This document shows positions 27,765 to 35,715 of a DNA stretch of 50,090 bases, piece by piece. The position numbers and the translations under genes were made by a program. Location: assembly GCA_913020495.1 (NCBI GenBank), contig CAJWBJ010000017.1:1-50090 (forward strand), written 5' to 3'. The notes under the pieces are model-generated. The model saw only the letters and a list, made by a program, of their open reading frames with translations. It made no database searches and had not been told where the DNA came from. The stretch comes from an uncultured Oleiphilus sp. (GTDB lineage Bacteria; Pseudomonadota; Gammaproteobacteria; Pseudomonadales; Oleiphilaceae). Positions within the stretch are counted from its first letter, which is position 1, and every line of letters begins with the position of its first letter.

Positions 27765-28949
27765 ATGGCTGATGATATTCTCTGGGGCGTTGAACTTTCA
27801 TGTTTCACGTTAAAACTTCAGGCGTGCTTACAGCATGCCGGCCGACCATATCGTCGCCTTCCTGATCAGGGTGGTTATATTGAAAATGCTCGAACACTTC
27901 TATCATTAGAATATGCTAAACAGCGAAAAAAAGTGACTCGTTACCCGTCTTTTAATGGCGCTTTGGATGAGTACCCTGCGGTGCCATTTCTAAGCCATGA
28001 TGGTAAGCACTTCCAGTATGATAGTAGCGCGATCGCGGAGTGGTTAGACTCTCGAAGAAGCCATACTCATTCTGCTCTTTTCCCTGAGAAACCAGCACTA
28101 CGCTTTATTGCCCAACTTATCGATGAAGCTTTTGACGAATTTGGTTTATACCTTGTGCACCATATGCGCTGGATTGGTTCAGCAAAAAGCAATCAAATGG
28201 GTAAATTGCTCGCCAAAGAGTTTCGTCATGCCTTGCCTCCCGTTGGCCCATGGTGCCTTTCAAAAAGTTTTCCCAGACGACAAGTTAGACGCTGCCCTTA
28301 TTTATTCAGCATTGCACCGGCTAACTATAAATCTGGCATGCGCAAATCACTCACACCACCTAGCCGCAAGGGGTTTCCTGAGACTCACACCTTATTAAAC
28401 CAGAGCTGGAAACACTATCTGAATGGAATGGAAACTATTCTATCCAAACAAGCCTATTTGCTGGGAGATCAATTTACCATTGCTGATGCGAGCGCTTACG
28501 GCCAACTCGCCATGAATCTTGTTGACCCTGAAGCCGCTGAGAAAATGCAAGTATTGGCTCCTGAAACATTTGCCTGGTTAAACCGTATTTATAACAAAGA
28601 TCATCAAAATATAAACACACGACAACCAACTACTCCCCTTTTTCTTAGTAATGATATTAAGCCCTTACTTAACACTATTATGAGCACCTTCTCGGCCTTA
28701 ATGGTACAAAATGCACAAGCCTATACGCTTGCCAAGAATAATGGGGAACGCATTTTTAATGAAGCCGCGTTTAATCAGGGAAAAGCATTGTACGATGGAA
28801 AGTTATGTGGCTACCCATTCCGAAGCGTTGTTAAAACATTTCAAGTTCGGGTTTGGAAGGAAATATGTGCTGCCTGGCGTGCGCTTAAAGAGTCTGAGAA
28901 AAATGAAGTTAGAAACGTTATCGACTTATGTGAATTATTTGAGACATAA
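27765..28949 (+). CDS. Glutathione S-transferase family protein with C-terminal extension
   Basis: 394 residues, much longer than a usual GST (about 200-230). The thioredoxin-like N-domain has the Ser/Cys start LSCFTLKLQACLQHAGRPY and the glutathione-contact block YPAVPFLSHDGKHFQYDSSAIAEWLD. The helical C-domain shows LLGDQFTIADASAYGQLA at about 235-252. A further 120 residues (about 275-394) of helical character, including GERIFNEAAFNQGKALYDG, have no obvious GST counterpart. No glutathione-linked neighbour except a MAPEG gene 0.6 kb away. The substrate is unknown. Confidence 0.8.
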   Translation: MADDILWGVELSCFTLKLQACLQHAGRPYRRLPDQGGYIENARTLLSLEYAKQRKKVTRYPSFNGALDEYPAVPFLSHDGKHFQYDSSAIAEWLDSRRSHTHSALFPEKPALRFIAQLIDEAFDEFGLYLVHHMRWIGSAKSNQMGKLLAKEFRHALPPVGPWCLSKSFPRRQVRRCPYLFSIAPANYKSGMRKSLTPPSRKGFPETHTLLNQSWKHYLNGMETILSKQAYLLGDQFTIADASAYGQLAMNLVDPEAAEKMQVLAPETFAWLNRIYNKDHQNINTRQPTTPLFLSNDIKPLLNTIMSTFSALMVQNAQAYTLAKNNGERIFNEAAFNQGKALYDGKLCGYPFRSVVKTFQVRVWKEICAAWRALKESEKNEVRNVIDLCELFET

Positions 28950-28962
28950 GTGAGTCAAAGCC

Positions 28963-29514
28963 CTAAATTTTAGTATCCAGTGTGCTCATTTGATAAAGAT
29001 AGACAGGGGACTTATAAAAGTCCGTCAGTCGTATTGTTTTAATAGCTTGTCGGGAAGGTAAAGCAAAATTGTTACTAATAAGAAAGTGCGTCTTTCCTTC
29101 TTCCTGCTCCAGCTTGTTTTTGATCGCCGTCATCACATCAGGAAATAGATAGCACATGATCACTGAAGCATTAGATAAATCTGCTTTTAAAAAATCTTCA
29201 CGATATAGTTCTAAATTTTTTAACCCTAATACCTGTTTTAATACCTTCGTGGTTAACCATGGCAGTATTGACAGTTCATAAGCAACGATTTGTCTTTCCG
29301 GATACTTAAGCGCCAGACGAATGACTAAGTGCCCCCAACCACTCCCCAAATCATAAATAGAACCTTCTCCCGCTTCACTCGCTAACTGTATCATAGCCTG
29401 TCGCGCCTTTTTGGAGCTCGGCATGGGCGAAACGCCTGATTTAAATGATCCCCAGACGATAAAAACACCCGCTAATATCGTCAATGTAAAGAGTAAGATT
29501 TCTATTATAGGCAT
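28963..29514 (-). CDS. Membrane-anchored class I SAM-dependent methyltransferase
   Basis: 183 residues. An N-terminal transmembrane helix (residues about 3-26, IEILLFTLTILAGVFIVWGS) precedes a Rossmann methyltransferase core: motif I YDLGSGWGHLVIRLAL at about 57-72, then VAYELSILPW as the ribose-binding acidic strand. The catalytic region is short and the C-terminal substrate lobe is small, as in compact membrane-anchored methyltransferases. The substrate is unknown. It is convergent with the GST gene, 13 bases apart, and follows the MAPEG gene on the same strand by 26 bases. Confidence 0.75.
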   Translation of the reverse strand: MPIIEILLFTLTILAGVFIVWGSFKSGVSPMPSSKKARQAMIQLASEAGEGSIYDLGSGWGHLVIRLALKYPERQIVAYELSILPWLTTKVLKQVLGLKNLELYREDFLKADLSNASVIMCYLFPDVMTAIKNKLEQEEGKTHFLISNNFALPSRQAIKTIRLTDFYKSPVYLYQMSTLDTKI

Positions 29515-29540
29515 AAATAAATGCTCACTCGCCTTTCACA

Positions 29541-29939
29541 TTAAACAACAGAAAACAGAACAACAACGGAAATACCCTGTAACAAAAAGGTAATGCCTGC
29601 CCCGATACGACGAGCGGTAAATGCTTTATATAACATACCATAAGCGTGCAACATTCTTGCTCCTGTAAAAGTCAGAACCATTGTCGCTACCCAGCCACTA
29701 TCAACTTGCATTAACGTCATGGCTAAAATTGCCATGCCATAAATTGTGGTATGTTCTACACCGTTACCATGTGCCCGAATAGCTTGCATCATAGGTCGAT
29801 AATCGCCATCACCGTAAGGTATTTTTTGGCTTATTCTTAAACGGGAAATATTAAGACCTAAAACCAAGAGCAATAATGTATTCAGCGCGACAAATATCGC
29901 AAACCAAGCAAAAGTTGTTGTCCCAACCACATCGACCAT
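29541..29939 (-). CDS. MAPEG-family membrane protein
   Basis: About 132 residues from the ATG at 29939, which has AGAGGTG four bases before it; the upstream in-frame ATG at 29987 lacks a site. Four hydrophobic helices and the family patterns RAHGNGVEHTTIYG and ARMLHAYGMLYK place it in the MAPEG superfamily (membrane-associated proteins in eicosanoid and glutathione metabolism). Bacterial members often have glutathione transferase-like activity; none is shown here. It precedes the methyltransferase gene on the same strand. Confidence 0.8.
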   Translation of the reverse strand: MVDVVGTTTFAWFAIFVALNTLLLLVLGLNISRLRISQKIPYGDGDYRPMMQAIRAHGNGVEHTTIYGMAILAMTLMQVDSGWVATMVLTFTGARMLHAYGMLYKAFTARRIGAGITFLLQGISVVVLFSVV

Positions 29940-30060
29940 ACGCCACCTCTTACTAAATATTTCATTAAGTTCTAATACGGAAATCATGCCATGGGAAGAT
30001 ACAATTAGAAATCTTCGTAGATGAAATGCTTTATTCCAATTGCTAGTTTAAGTACCGACA

Positions 30061-31074
30061 TTAACTTTCTGTCAATTCTCCTACTAAGTTTTTCTGCATT
30101 GCATCTCTCACCTGCTCAGGATCATAAGGTTTAGACATTAAATAATGAAGCTTTGCTAGCGCGGCTTCCGTAGTCATATCAAAACCACTGATAACCCCCG
30201 CTTTAGCTAAAGCATTACCGGTTGCATAGCCTTTCATATTTACTTTTCCTTGCAAGCACTGCGTCAGATTAACCAAAATAATGCCTCGTTCATTCGCTTT
30301 AGACAGACAGTCTAATAAGGCACTATTTTGAGGCGCATTACCAACGCCATATGTTAATAGAATTAAAGCTTTAATTGGCTGGTGCAAGAAGTTTTCAATC
30401 AGGCTGTTAGTAATGCCCGGATACAATGTCACCACACCAATGGGTTGTGGGCTGATCGTCGCAACTTTTAATTGCTTTACTTTCCCTGAACTAATTTCAC
30501 CCGCTTTTAAGCGGATATTTATACCCGCCTCCATAAGACAAGAGAAATTGGGCGAATCGAACGCATCAAAACCATCAGCATGCGTTTTAGTGGTTCTGTT
30601 TCCACGAAAGAGTCTGTTGTTGAAAAATAAGCATACTTCCGAGACTGGATGATTAGCAGCAATATACAGTGAGTTCAATAAATTAATCTGACCATCTGAG
30701 CGCAATTGAGAAAGTGGGATCTGAGATCCTGTCACGATCACCGGCTTTGATAGGTCTTGCAACATAAATGATAATGCTGACGCCGTGAAGGCCATGGTAT
30801 CCGTTCCATGAAGTATCACAAAACCATCATAATCGTCATAGTTTGCTTTTATGTCGTCCGCAATCATTTGCCAGTCAGTCGGCGTCATATCAGACGAATC
30901 TATAAGCGGGTTATATTCTTGGATGGTAAAATCAGGCATTTCAGCGCGATAAAACTCCGGCAATGATTTTATATATTGGGTAAGAAAACCGGAAACAGGC
31001 GCAAACCCTTGCTCTGTTTTTTGCATACCGATGGTGCCGCCCGTGTAGGCAACATAAATGGATCGTTTCGTCAT
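30061..31074 (-). CDS. ansA: Cytoplasmic type I L-asparaginase
   Basis: Hydrolyses L-asparagine to aspartate and ammonia. The first catalytic threonine is in the N-terminal AYTGGTIGM, and the second in the HGTDTMAFTASAL block (about 89-101). The 337-residue length and lack of a signal peptide match cytoplasmic AnsA rather than periplasmic AnsB. A ligand block SDMTPTDW is at about 58-65. The gene is monocistronic, with its 3' end 74 bases from the start of the MAPEG reading frame. Confidence 0.9.
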   Translation of the reverse strand: MTKRSIYVAYTGGTIGMQKTEQGFAPVSGFLTQYIKSLPEFYRAEMPDFTIQEYNPLIDSSDMTPTDWQMIADDIKANYDDYDGFVILHGTDTMAFTASALSFMLQDLSKPVIVTGSQIPLSQLRSDGQINLLNSLYIAANHPVSEVCLFFNNRLFRGNRTTKTHADGFDAFDSPNFSCLMEAGINIRLKAGEISSGKVKQLKVATISPQPIGVVTLYPGITNSLIENFLHQPIKALILLTYGVGNAPQNSALLDCLSKANERGIILVNLTQCLQGKVNMKGYATGNALAKAGVISGFDMTTEAALAKLHYLMSKPYDPEQVRDAMQKNLVGELTES

Positions 31075-31150
31075 AGTTTCACTTTGACTTGGTTTAGCAT
31101 TATTAGAAGCGACCTTTGCACGAGATCCGCCTGCCTAAACAGCAGCTATT

Positions 31151-31192
31151 AAAGAACTGAACCCCTGCTATAAAGACTACCGGAATAACGGA
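31151..31192 (+). repeat. Dispersed ~40-bp repeat, copy B
   Basis: AAAGAACTGAACCCCTGC then TATAAAGACTACCGGAATAA; aligns with copies at 20293, 33182 and 37589. Confidence 0.65.
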
Positions 31193-31250
31193 CAGTTGCG
31201 TAGTGTAAATCACTCTAGAAGTATAGTTGTTTAAGTATGTTCACCCAAAT

Positions 31251-31292
31251 AAAAAACAGCGTAGAGAGAGAAATGAATCCCGCTCTACGCTG
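31251..31292 (-). terminator. Intrinsic terminator of the nemRA-like operon
   Basis: A perfect 10-bp stem, CAGCGTAGAG (31257-31266) with CTCTACGCTG (31283-31292), with a T6 run following on the minus strand. It lies 71 bases past the oxidoreductase stop. Confidence 0.88.
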
Positions 31293-31362
31293 CTCTCATA
31301 TCATTAACCTGCCCATACAATCAAAACATTGATTTCATACGAAGCGGCTTCTCAGAGAATCA

Positions 31363-32484
31363 CTAAACCAATTGCATTAAAGACTCTTTTGAGAAGTCTT
31401 GTAATTCATCCAAGCGGTTATTTTTCACTTTCACAACCCATTCAGGGTCTTGCAGTAAAGCTCGGCCAACGGCGACTAATTCAAACTCATTTTTGCCGAC
31501 TCGATCTGATAGTTGCTGGATCGAACCGGACTCAACACCCGCTTTGTCAGACATATCCAAGCTTCCACCGTCTTCATCGATAAAACTACTATCAAGGCCA
31601 ACACTGCCTACTGTAATAACAGGTTTACCCGTCAGTTCTTTCGTCCAACCTGCCAGGTTCATGTCTGAGCCTTCAAATTCTTTTTCCCAAAATCGACGCG
31701 TACTACAATGAAATATATCCACCCCTGCATCAACTAGCGGCATCAAGAATGCTTTTAATTCTTCAGGTGTTTCTGCCAAGCGCGCAGAGTAGTCTTGCTG
31801 CTTCCATTGAGAGAATCGCAGGATAATAGGGTAATCATCTCCAACACGCTTGCGAATGGCTTGAATGATTTCAACCGCAAATTTAGTACGTGAAGGTAAA
31901 TCGCCACCATATTCATCAGTACGCTGGTTTGAGCCTGCCCAAAAAAACTGATCAACCAGATAGCCATGCGCACCATGGATTTCAACGGCATCGAAACCTA
32001 TTTCTTTTGCATCTTCGGCTGCTTGTGCAAAAGCTTCAACCACCTCATCAATATCTTGCTGACTCATTGCAATACCGTTTTCTTTACCAGGCTTAAACAA
32101 ACCTGATGGGCTGTAACCTGGCACCGACTTATCAGGTTCGGTGCCTTCTTTACGGACGGCTCCAACATGCCAAAGTTGCGGAGCAATTTTACCCCCTTTG
32201 GCATGAACGGCATCGACAACTTTTTTCCAGCCAGCTAAAGCTTTTTCACCATGCATGAAAGGAACGCGAGGATAACCATTAGCCGCTTTGTGCCCAACCG
32301 GTGTACCTTCAGTGATGATCAGCCCTACTTCATTTTCTGCACGACGCTCATAATAAGCCACAACAAGGTCATTAGGCGCATTACCCGGTGAAAATGTACG
32401 CGTCATAGGCGCCATTACAATACGGTTTTGCAATGACAACGGCCCTAGTTGGATCGGTTGGAATAATGGATTTTCAGTGTTCAT
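31363..32484 (-). CDS. NADH:flavin oxidoreductase, Old Yellow Enzyme family (NemA-like)
   Basis: 373-residue FMN TIM-barrel ene-reductase. The active-site region reads VEIHGAHGYLVDQFFWAGSNQRTDEYGG in two blocks (EIHGAHGYL; NQRTDEYGG) and the N-terminus shows QPIQLGPLSLQNRIVMAPMTR, typical of the family. These enzymes reduce electrophilic alkenes such as N-ethylmaleimide and quinones with NADPH. The gene starts inside the TetR gene (11-base overlap), the same order as E. coli nemR-nemA, so it is the likely target of that repressor. Confidence 0.92.
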   Translation of the reverse strand: MNTENPLFQPIQLGPLSLQNRIVMAPMTRTFSPGNAPNDLVVAYYERRAENEVGLIITEGTPVGHKAANGYPRVPFMHGEKALAGWKKVVDAVHAKGGKIAPQLWHVGAVRKEGTEPDKSVPGYSPSGLFKPGKENGIAMSQQDIDEVVEAFAQAAEDAKEIGFDAVEIHGAHGYLVDQFFWAGSNQRTDEYGGDLPSRTKFAVEIIQAIRKRVGDDYPIILRFSQWKQQDYSARLAETPEELKAFLMPLVDAGVDIFHCSTRRFWEKEFEGSDMNLAGWTKELTGKPVITVGSVGLDSSFIDEDGGSLDMSDKAGVESGSIQQLSDRVGKNEFELVAVGRALLQDPEWVVKVKNNRLDELQDFSKESLMQLV

Positions 32485-33055
32485 GGTTTTCTCCGGTTTG
32501 TCTTAAGAGATGTTCAAATTGTTTCATGGTTTGATGAAACAGATCTTGTCCATGCAAACGCGCATAATATAGAGCGCCTTTGCAACTAAATATAAATAAA
32601 GCAGCCATCGCTTTCGAATCTTCTTGAGCGATAAACTCCCCATTCTGTCCGCCTTCAGTCATGACTTTCGTCACCCAACCTAATTCAAGGTCATCCAATG
32701 ATTTTAATGCGAGTGTCATGGGCTCGGATAATTTATTCAAATCACTGTACAAAGCGCTTATCGGGCACATTTTATGGTCTGTTAATGTGTGCTTTATGGC
32801 TGCCTGTAAATACCGCTCTAATTTATTCCAGTTAGAGGTTCCCTTCGTGTCGAAATGCTCTAAGCCTTGTGATAACCAGTCGTGAGTCCATTCGCACAAC
32901 GCTAAGCCCAAGTCATCTTTTTTGGGGTAGTGATGGTGAACACTTGCTTTGGTAATACCTAAGGCGCGTGAAAGATCTAAATAGCTAAAGCCATGAAATC
33001 CATGCTCACGCAGTAAATCGGCTGATAGCTCAACTATCTGTTGTTTAGTGTTCAT
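32474..33055 (-). CDS. TetR-family repressor, NemR-like
   Basis: 193 residues with a clear N-terminal TetR HTH: LLREHGFHGFSYLDLSRALG then ITKASVHHHYPKKDDL (residues about 14-49). In E. coli NemR, oxidation or alkylation of a cysteine by electrophiles or hypochlorite releases DNA. Cys97 in HKMCPISALYSDL lies in a comparable region here, though the equivalence is inferred. It precedes and overlaps the flavin oxidoreductase gene. A 22-bp palindrome between its -35 and -10 is the probable operator. Confidence 0.88.
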   Translation of the reverse strand: MNTKQQIVELSADLLREHGFHGFSYLDLSRALGITKASVHHHYPKKDDLGLALCEWTHDWLSQGLEHFDTKGTSNWNKLERYLQAAIKHTLTDHKMCPISALYSDLNKLSEPMTLALKSLDDLELGWVTKVMTEGGQNGEFIAQEDSKAMAALFIFSCKGALYYARLHGQDLFHQTMKQFEHLLRQTGENHEH

Positions 33056-33084
33056 TTTTTGATCCGTTCACAATAAGCCACACA

Positions 33085-33113
33085 GCCTACCTACCGATAG
33101 GTAGGCTAGTCAA
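33085..33113 (-). promoter_or_regulatory. Promoter with 22-bp palindromic operator upstream of the nemRA-like operon
   Basis: GCCTACCTA-CCGA-TAGGTAGGC (33085-33106) is a perfect inverted repeat. On the minus strand a -35 TTGACT (33108-33113) abuts it, and the expected -10 lies on its far edge (33085-33091). A repressor bound there would block polymerase, which suits autoregulation by the adjacent TetR protein. Confidence 0.75.
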
Positions 33114-33181
33114 GTAAATTTATATTAAGCAATACAAAAGCAGAACTTTTCAGGGCATCAGTATGATCAAACAAATATAAG

Positions 33182-33222
33182 AGCACTTAATTACGGCTTA
33201 AAGTACACCGAAATGACGGGGA
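33182..33222 (+). repeat. Dispersed ~40-bp repeat, copy D (diverged)
   Basis: AGCACTTAATTACGGCTTAA, followed by AGTACACCGAAATGACGGGG; the most diverged of the four copies, but with the same CGGCT..ACCGAAATGACGG core. Confidence 0.5.
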
Positions 33223-33339
33223 TAAGGTAGATTCCAGTTAGTATGGCCATCTGAATATCTGAGATTTATATTGTACGAAGCTCTCAATAGGCATTACAGA
33301 AGGCGTTATTTTATCAAGAGCTATGTACATAGCGGATTA

Positions 33340-34353
33340 CTAACTTTCAATAACCGCCTGTAGAATTTGCTCTTCTAGATCCTGCCATGCTTGAGCATGT
33401 TGCCCAATCACTTCAATTCGGCTATCCAATGTTTCACCTACATCAAAATAACTCAATGAACCATCGCTTTGATTAAAGCTAATTCCACCCTGTTCAGTAA
33501 TGAAAACCCCTTTTAATCGCTCTACATCCAAGCCCGAAAAGAGTATCAGAAGCTTGGTCCGGTCAAATATAAAACGGGGCTCAAATACCCAGCCGCTACT
33601 TTTATACCCTTCTCCTGAATTATCTTTTCTAACAAAGCCCTCTACCGGGAAATCAATAACTCCTTGAGTTAAGACTTCACTTTCTTGTGAGTGGTGGTGA
33701 TGAATCTTGTTAGCACTTACTGCTGTACGGCTTGCTAGCATCAACCAGTCCAAGTTAATGCGCCCTTGAGAAATACTATAAAAAGGAACATCGCCCAAGT
33801 TCAAACTTTTTAGATATCGGTTCAAGTTAGCTAAGTCATGGCTATCGGAAAGGTCGTTTTTATTAGAAATGATGATATCGGCGATTTGAAGCTGCTGTTT
33901 AAACGTTTCATGCTCGGTATAACGTGTATCAGATACCTTTCGCGCATCCACCAACGTGAGCGTTGCCTTAACATCCAATACCCCTTGATAGCTAGAGTGG
34001 GATAAGGCATTTAATACTTCTAGCGGGTGTCCAAGCCCGGTAGGCTCAATAATTAAACGGTCGGGCTGACTTCGCGTGATAAGTTGGTTCAGAGCAATTT
34101 GCATCGGTACACCTGAAGCGCAACACATACACCCTCCCGGTACTTCTCGAATAAAAACACCCTCCTCTTTTTCTGCCCCCTGCCCGGCTAATAAACTGGC
34201 ATCCAAGCCAATTTCTCCAAACTCATTCACCAGTACCGCCCACTTTTCTGAGCGAGGTTTCATATCCAGTAGATGACGGATAGCTGTCGTTTTACCTACT
34301 CCCAAAAAACCGGTGATCACATTCACAGGAATAGCACGTTTAACTTGTTTCAT
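33340..34353 (-). CDS. COG0523 GTPase (CobW/ZigA-like metallochaperone)
   Basis: 337 residues. G1 (GFLGVGKTT, about 15-23), the metal motif CMCC (Cys75, Cys77, Cys78 in GGCMCCASG) and a G4-like NKND are visible, followed by a His-rich stretch (HHHHSQES, about 217-224) and the CobW C-terminal domain. COG0523 GTPases deliver metals, chiefly zinc, under shortage. ZigA-type members sit in Zur regulons in proteobacteria. The start ATG follows AAGGTAAATA. It lies 1.3 kb from a znuCB-like operon, which supports zinc, but no clear Zur box is visible. Confidence 0.88.
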   Translation of the reverse strand: MKQVKRAIPVNVITGFLGVGKTTAIRHLLDMKPRSEKWAVLVNEFGEIGLDASLLAGQGAEKEEGVFIREVPGGCMCCASGVPMQIALNQLITRSQPDRLIIEPTGLGHPLEVLNALSHSSYQGVLDVKATLTLVDARKVSDTRYTEHETFKQQLQIADIIISNKNDLSDSHDLANLNRYLKSLNLGDVPFYSISQGRINLDWLMLASRTAVSANKIHHHHSQESEVLTQGVIDFPVEGFVRKDNSGEGYKSSGWVFEPRFIFDRTKLLILFSGLDVERLKGVFITEQGGISFNQSDGSLSYFDVGETLDSRIEVIGQHAQAWQDLEEQILQAVIES

Positions 34354-34410
34354 ATTATTTACCTTGTTTAATGAGCTATACTACTTTGATTCAGATTAAA
34401 TATTGAGTGC

Positions 34411-34674
34411 ATGACGATGAATATCCTTAACAAAATAGCGTTAGCTGCGGTCATTTTAATGATGTCTGCGCAGACACAGGCAGAGCTTGAGCTATTAGAT
34501 GATGAGAAAATGAGTGATATCAAAGCCCAGTCAGGCATCACTATTGATATTGAACTTGAGCTATCTGTGGGTGAGTTTGCCTTTAAGGATGGCGGTAGCA
34601 TTTTAGTTCAAGGTTTACATATCGGCGGAAGTAAAAATGGCTCAGGTCGCACCTATTCCTATTCGTCAAAATAA
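34411..34674 (+). CDS. Short DUF6160-like exported protein, possibly truncated
   Basis: 87 residues. A signal peptide (MTMNILNKIALAAVILMMSA, cut near QTQA) precedes ELELLDDEKMSDIKAQSGI and TIDIELELSVGEFAFKDGG. This is the start of a family of surface or pilus-related proteins (DUF6160-like) usually several hundred residues long, where the LDDE..DI..QSGITID motif is standard. Here the reading frame ends soon after the first glycine-rich turn (IGGSKNGSG). No in-frame continuation is visible downstream, so it is either a short form or a decayed remnant. It is divergent from the COG0523 gene. Confidence 0.6.
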   Translation: MTMNILNKIALAAVILMMSAQTQAELELLDDEKMSDIKAQSGITIDIELELSVGEFAFKDGGSILVQGLHIGGSKNGSGRTYSYSSK

Positions 34675-34811
34675 CCCTTCACTTCCCTCCTTCATTTATC
34701 CCGTCAGTAACTTGTAGCCTCAACAAATCATAGGCAGTATAATTTGCCACAAAACCGTAGGGCCGTGAGGCTGTCTATGCGAGTTATATGATGAAAAGAG
34801 TGAGACTGTAA

Positions 34812-35267
34812 GTGACCAGTAAGAAATTTGTAGTGCCTACCCCCACCTATACGGTGATACAACGAGAAGATGAAGGTTCACAGGTTTATGCCGCCGTGAA
34901 TACCACATTAGCAACATTGAAAGAAGAACAGAAAAAACTGTTTGGCTGGCAACTATCACTAATACTTGACTTGGAAACCGAAGATGAAAAGGGCTTGACC
35001 TTAGATCATGAAGCAAAAGCCATAGAACCTTTCTGCCAGCAAGTGGAGTCTGACCTTCGCACCAATGGTAACGCCATTCCTCTCGCTAGAATTACTTGGC
35101 ACAAAACACGTGAATTACTGTTTCGTGTATACAACCCAGCTATAGCTGATGAACAAATTAAAAAACTGATCGAATCGGAATCTAACCCTCGGCCTTTTAA
35201 CTATACGATCGACCCGGATGATAGTTGGAAAATGGCAGATGATTATCTCAAACAATTTACCAAGTAG
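34812..35267 (+). CDS. DUF695-like protein
   Basis: 151 residues from a GTG that directly follows an in-frame stop, so the start cannot lie further upstream. The pattern fits the DUF695 family (WQLSLILDLETEDEKGL, a central helix, and FRVYNPAIADEQIKKLIE with FNYTIDPDDSWK near the end). No signal peptide or membrane helix. Function unknown. Its stop is seven bases from the convergent hisI stop. Confidence 0.65.
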   Translation: MTSKKFVVPTPTYTVIQREDEGSQVYAAVNTTLATLKEEQKKLFGWQLSLILDLETEDEKGLTLDHEAKAIEPFCQQVESDLRTNGNAIPLARITWHKTRELLFRVYNPAIADEQIKKLIESESNPRPFNYTIDPDDSWKMADDYLKQFTK

Positions 35268-35273
35268 TTGCCA

Positions 35274-35687
35274 TTAACTTGAAAGGTCAGAAACAACGCG
35301 TACCTGATCTTTTTCAAACTTAAGATAAAAACAGCTGCGTCGCATGGTATGACAGGCAGCGCCATCTTGCTCAATCTCTGCCAGTAATACATCGCCGTCA
35401 CAGTCCGTTCTTAATGTTTTTAGCGTTTGCCAGTGTCCTGAACTTTCACCTTTTCGCCATAGTGCTTTTCGTGAGCGAGACCAGTAGCACATTTTGCCAG
35501 TTTGTAATGTCTCTTCTAGCGATTCACGATTCATCCATGCAAACATCAATACTGCTTTTGTATGTTCATCTTGAGCAATCACAGGAATAAGACCATCTTC
35601 ATTGACGGTTAGCTCTGTCAGTACTTTTTCTAAAGCATAAACCGTATTTTCGGGGTCACTTTCAATCGATTTAAACCAAGCTTTCAT
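35274..35687 (-). CDS. hisI: Phosphoribosyl-AMP cyclohydrolase
   Basis: Third step of histidine synthesis: opens the adenine ring of phosphoribosyl-AMP. The 137 residues show the family blocks FAWMNRESLEETLQTGKMCYWSRSR (as FAWMNRESL and YWSRSR) and the three zinc-ligand cysteines Cys96 (DCDGD), Cys112 (AACHT) and Cys119 (SCFY). It is the third gene of a znuC-znuB-hisI unit, 28 bases after the permease stop. In some proteobacteria a second hisI copy lies in the Zur regulon; whether this is such a copy or the only one cannot be judged here. Confidence 0.9.
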   Translation of the reverse strand: MKAWFKSIESDPENTVYALEKVLTELTVNEDGLIPVIAQDEHTKAVLMFAWMNRESLEETLQTGKMCYWSRSRKALWRKGESSGHWQTLKTLRTDCDGDVLLAEIEQDGAACHTMRRSCFYLKFEKDQVRVVSDLSS

Positions 35688-35715
35688 GACAAGGGTCCTA
35701 TTCTTCTATAAGAGT

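Noticed and set aside
28240..28400. Suspected frameshift in the GST gene
   Set aside because: The frame continues smoothly into PYLFSIAP and the GST C-domain; no other frame fits better.
34368..34601. 77-codon minus strand frame opposite the DUF6160-like gene
   Set aside because: The + strand has a signal peptide and a family motif; the antisense has neither.
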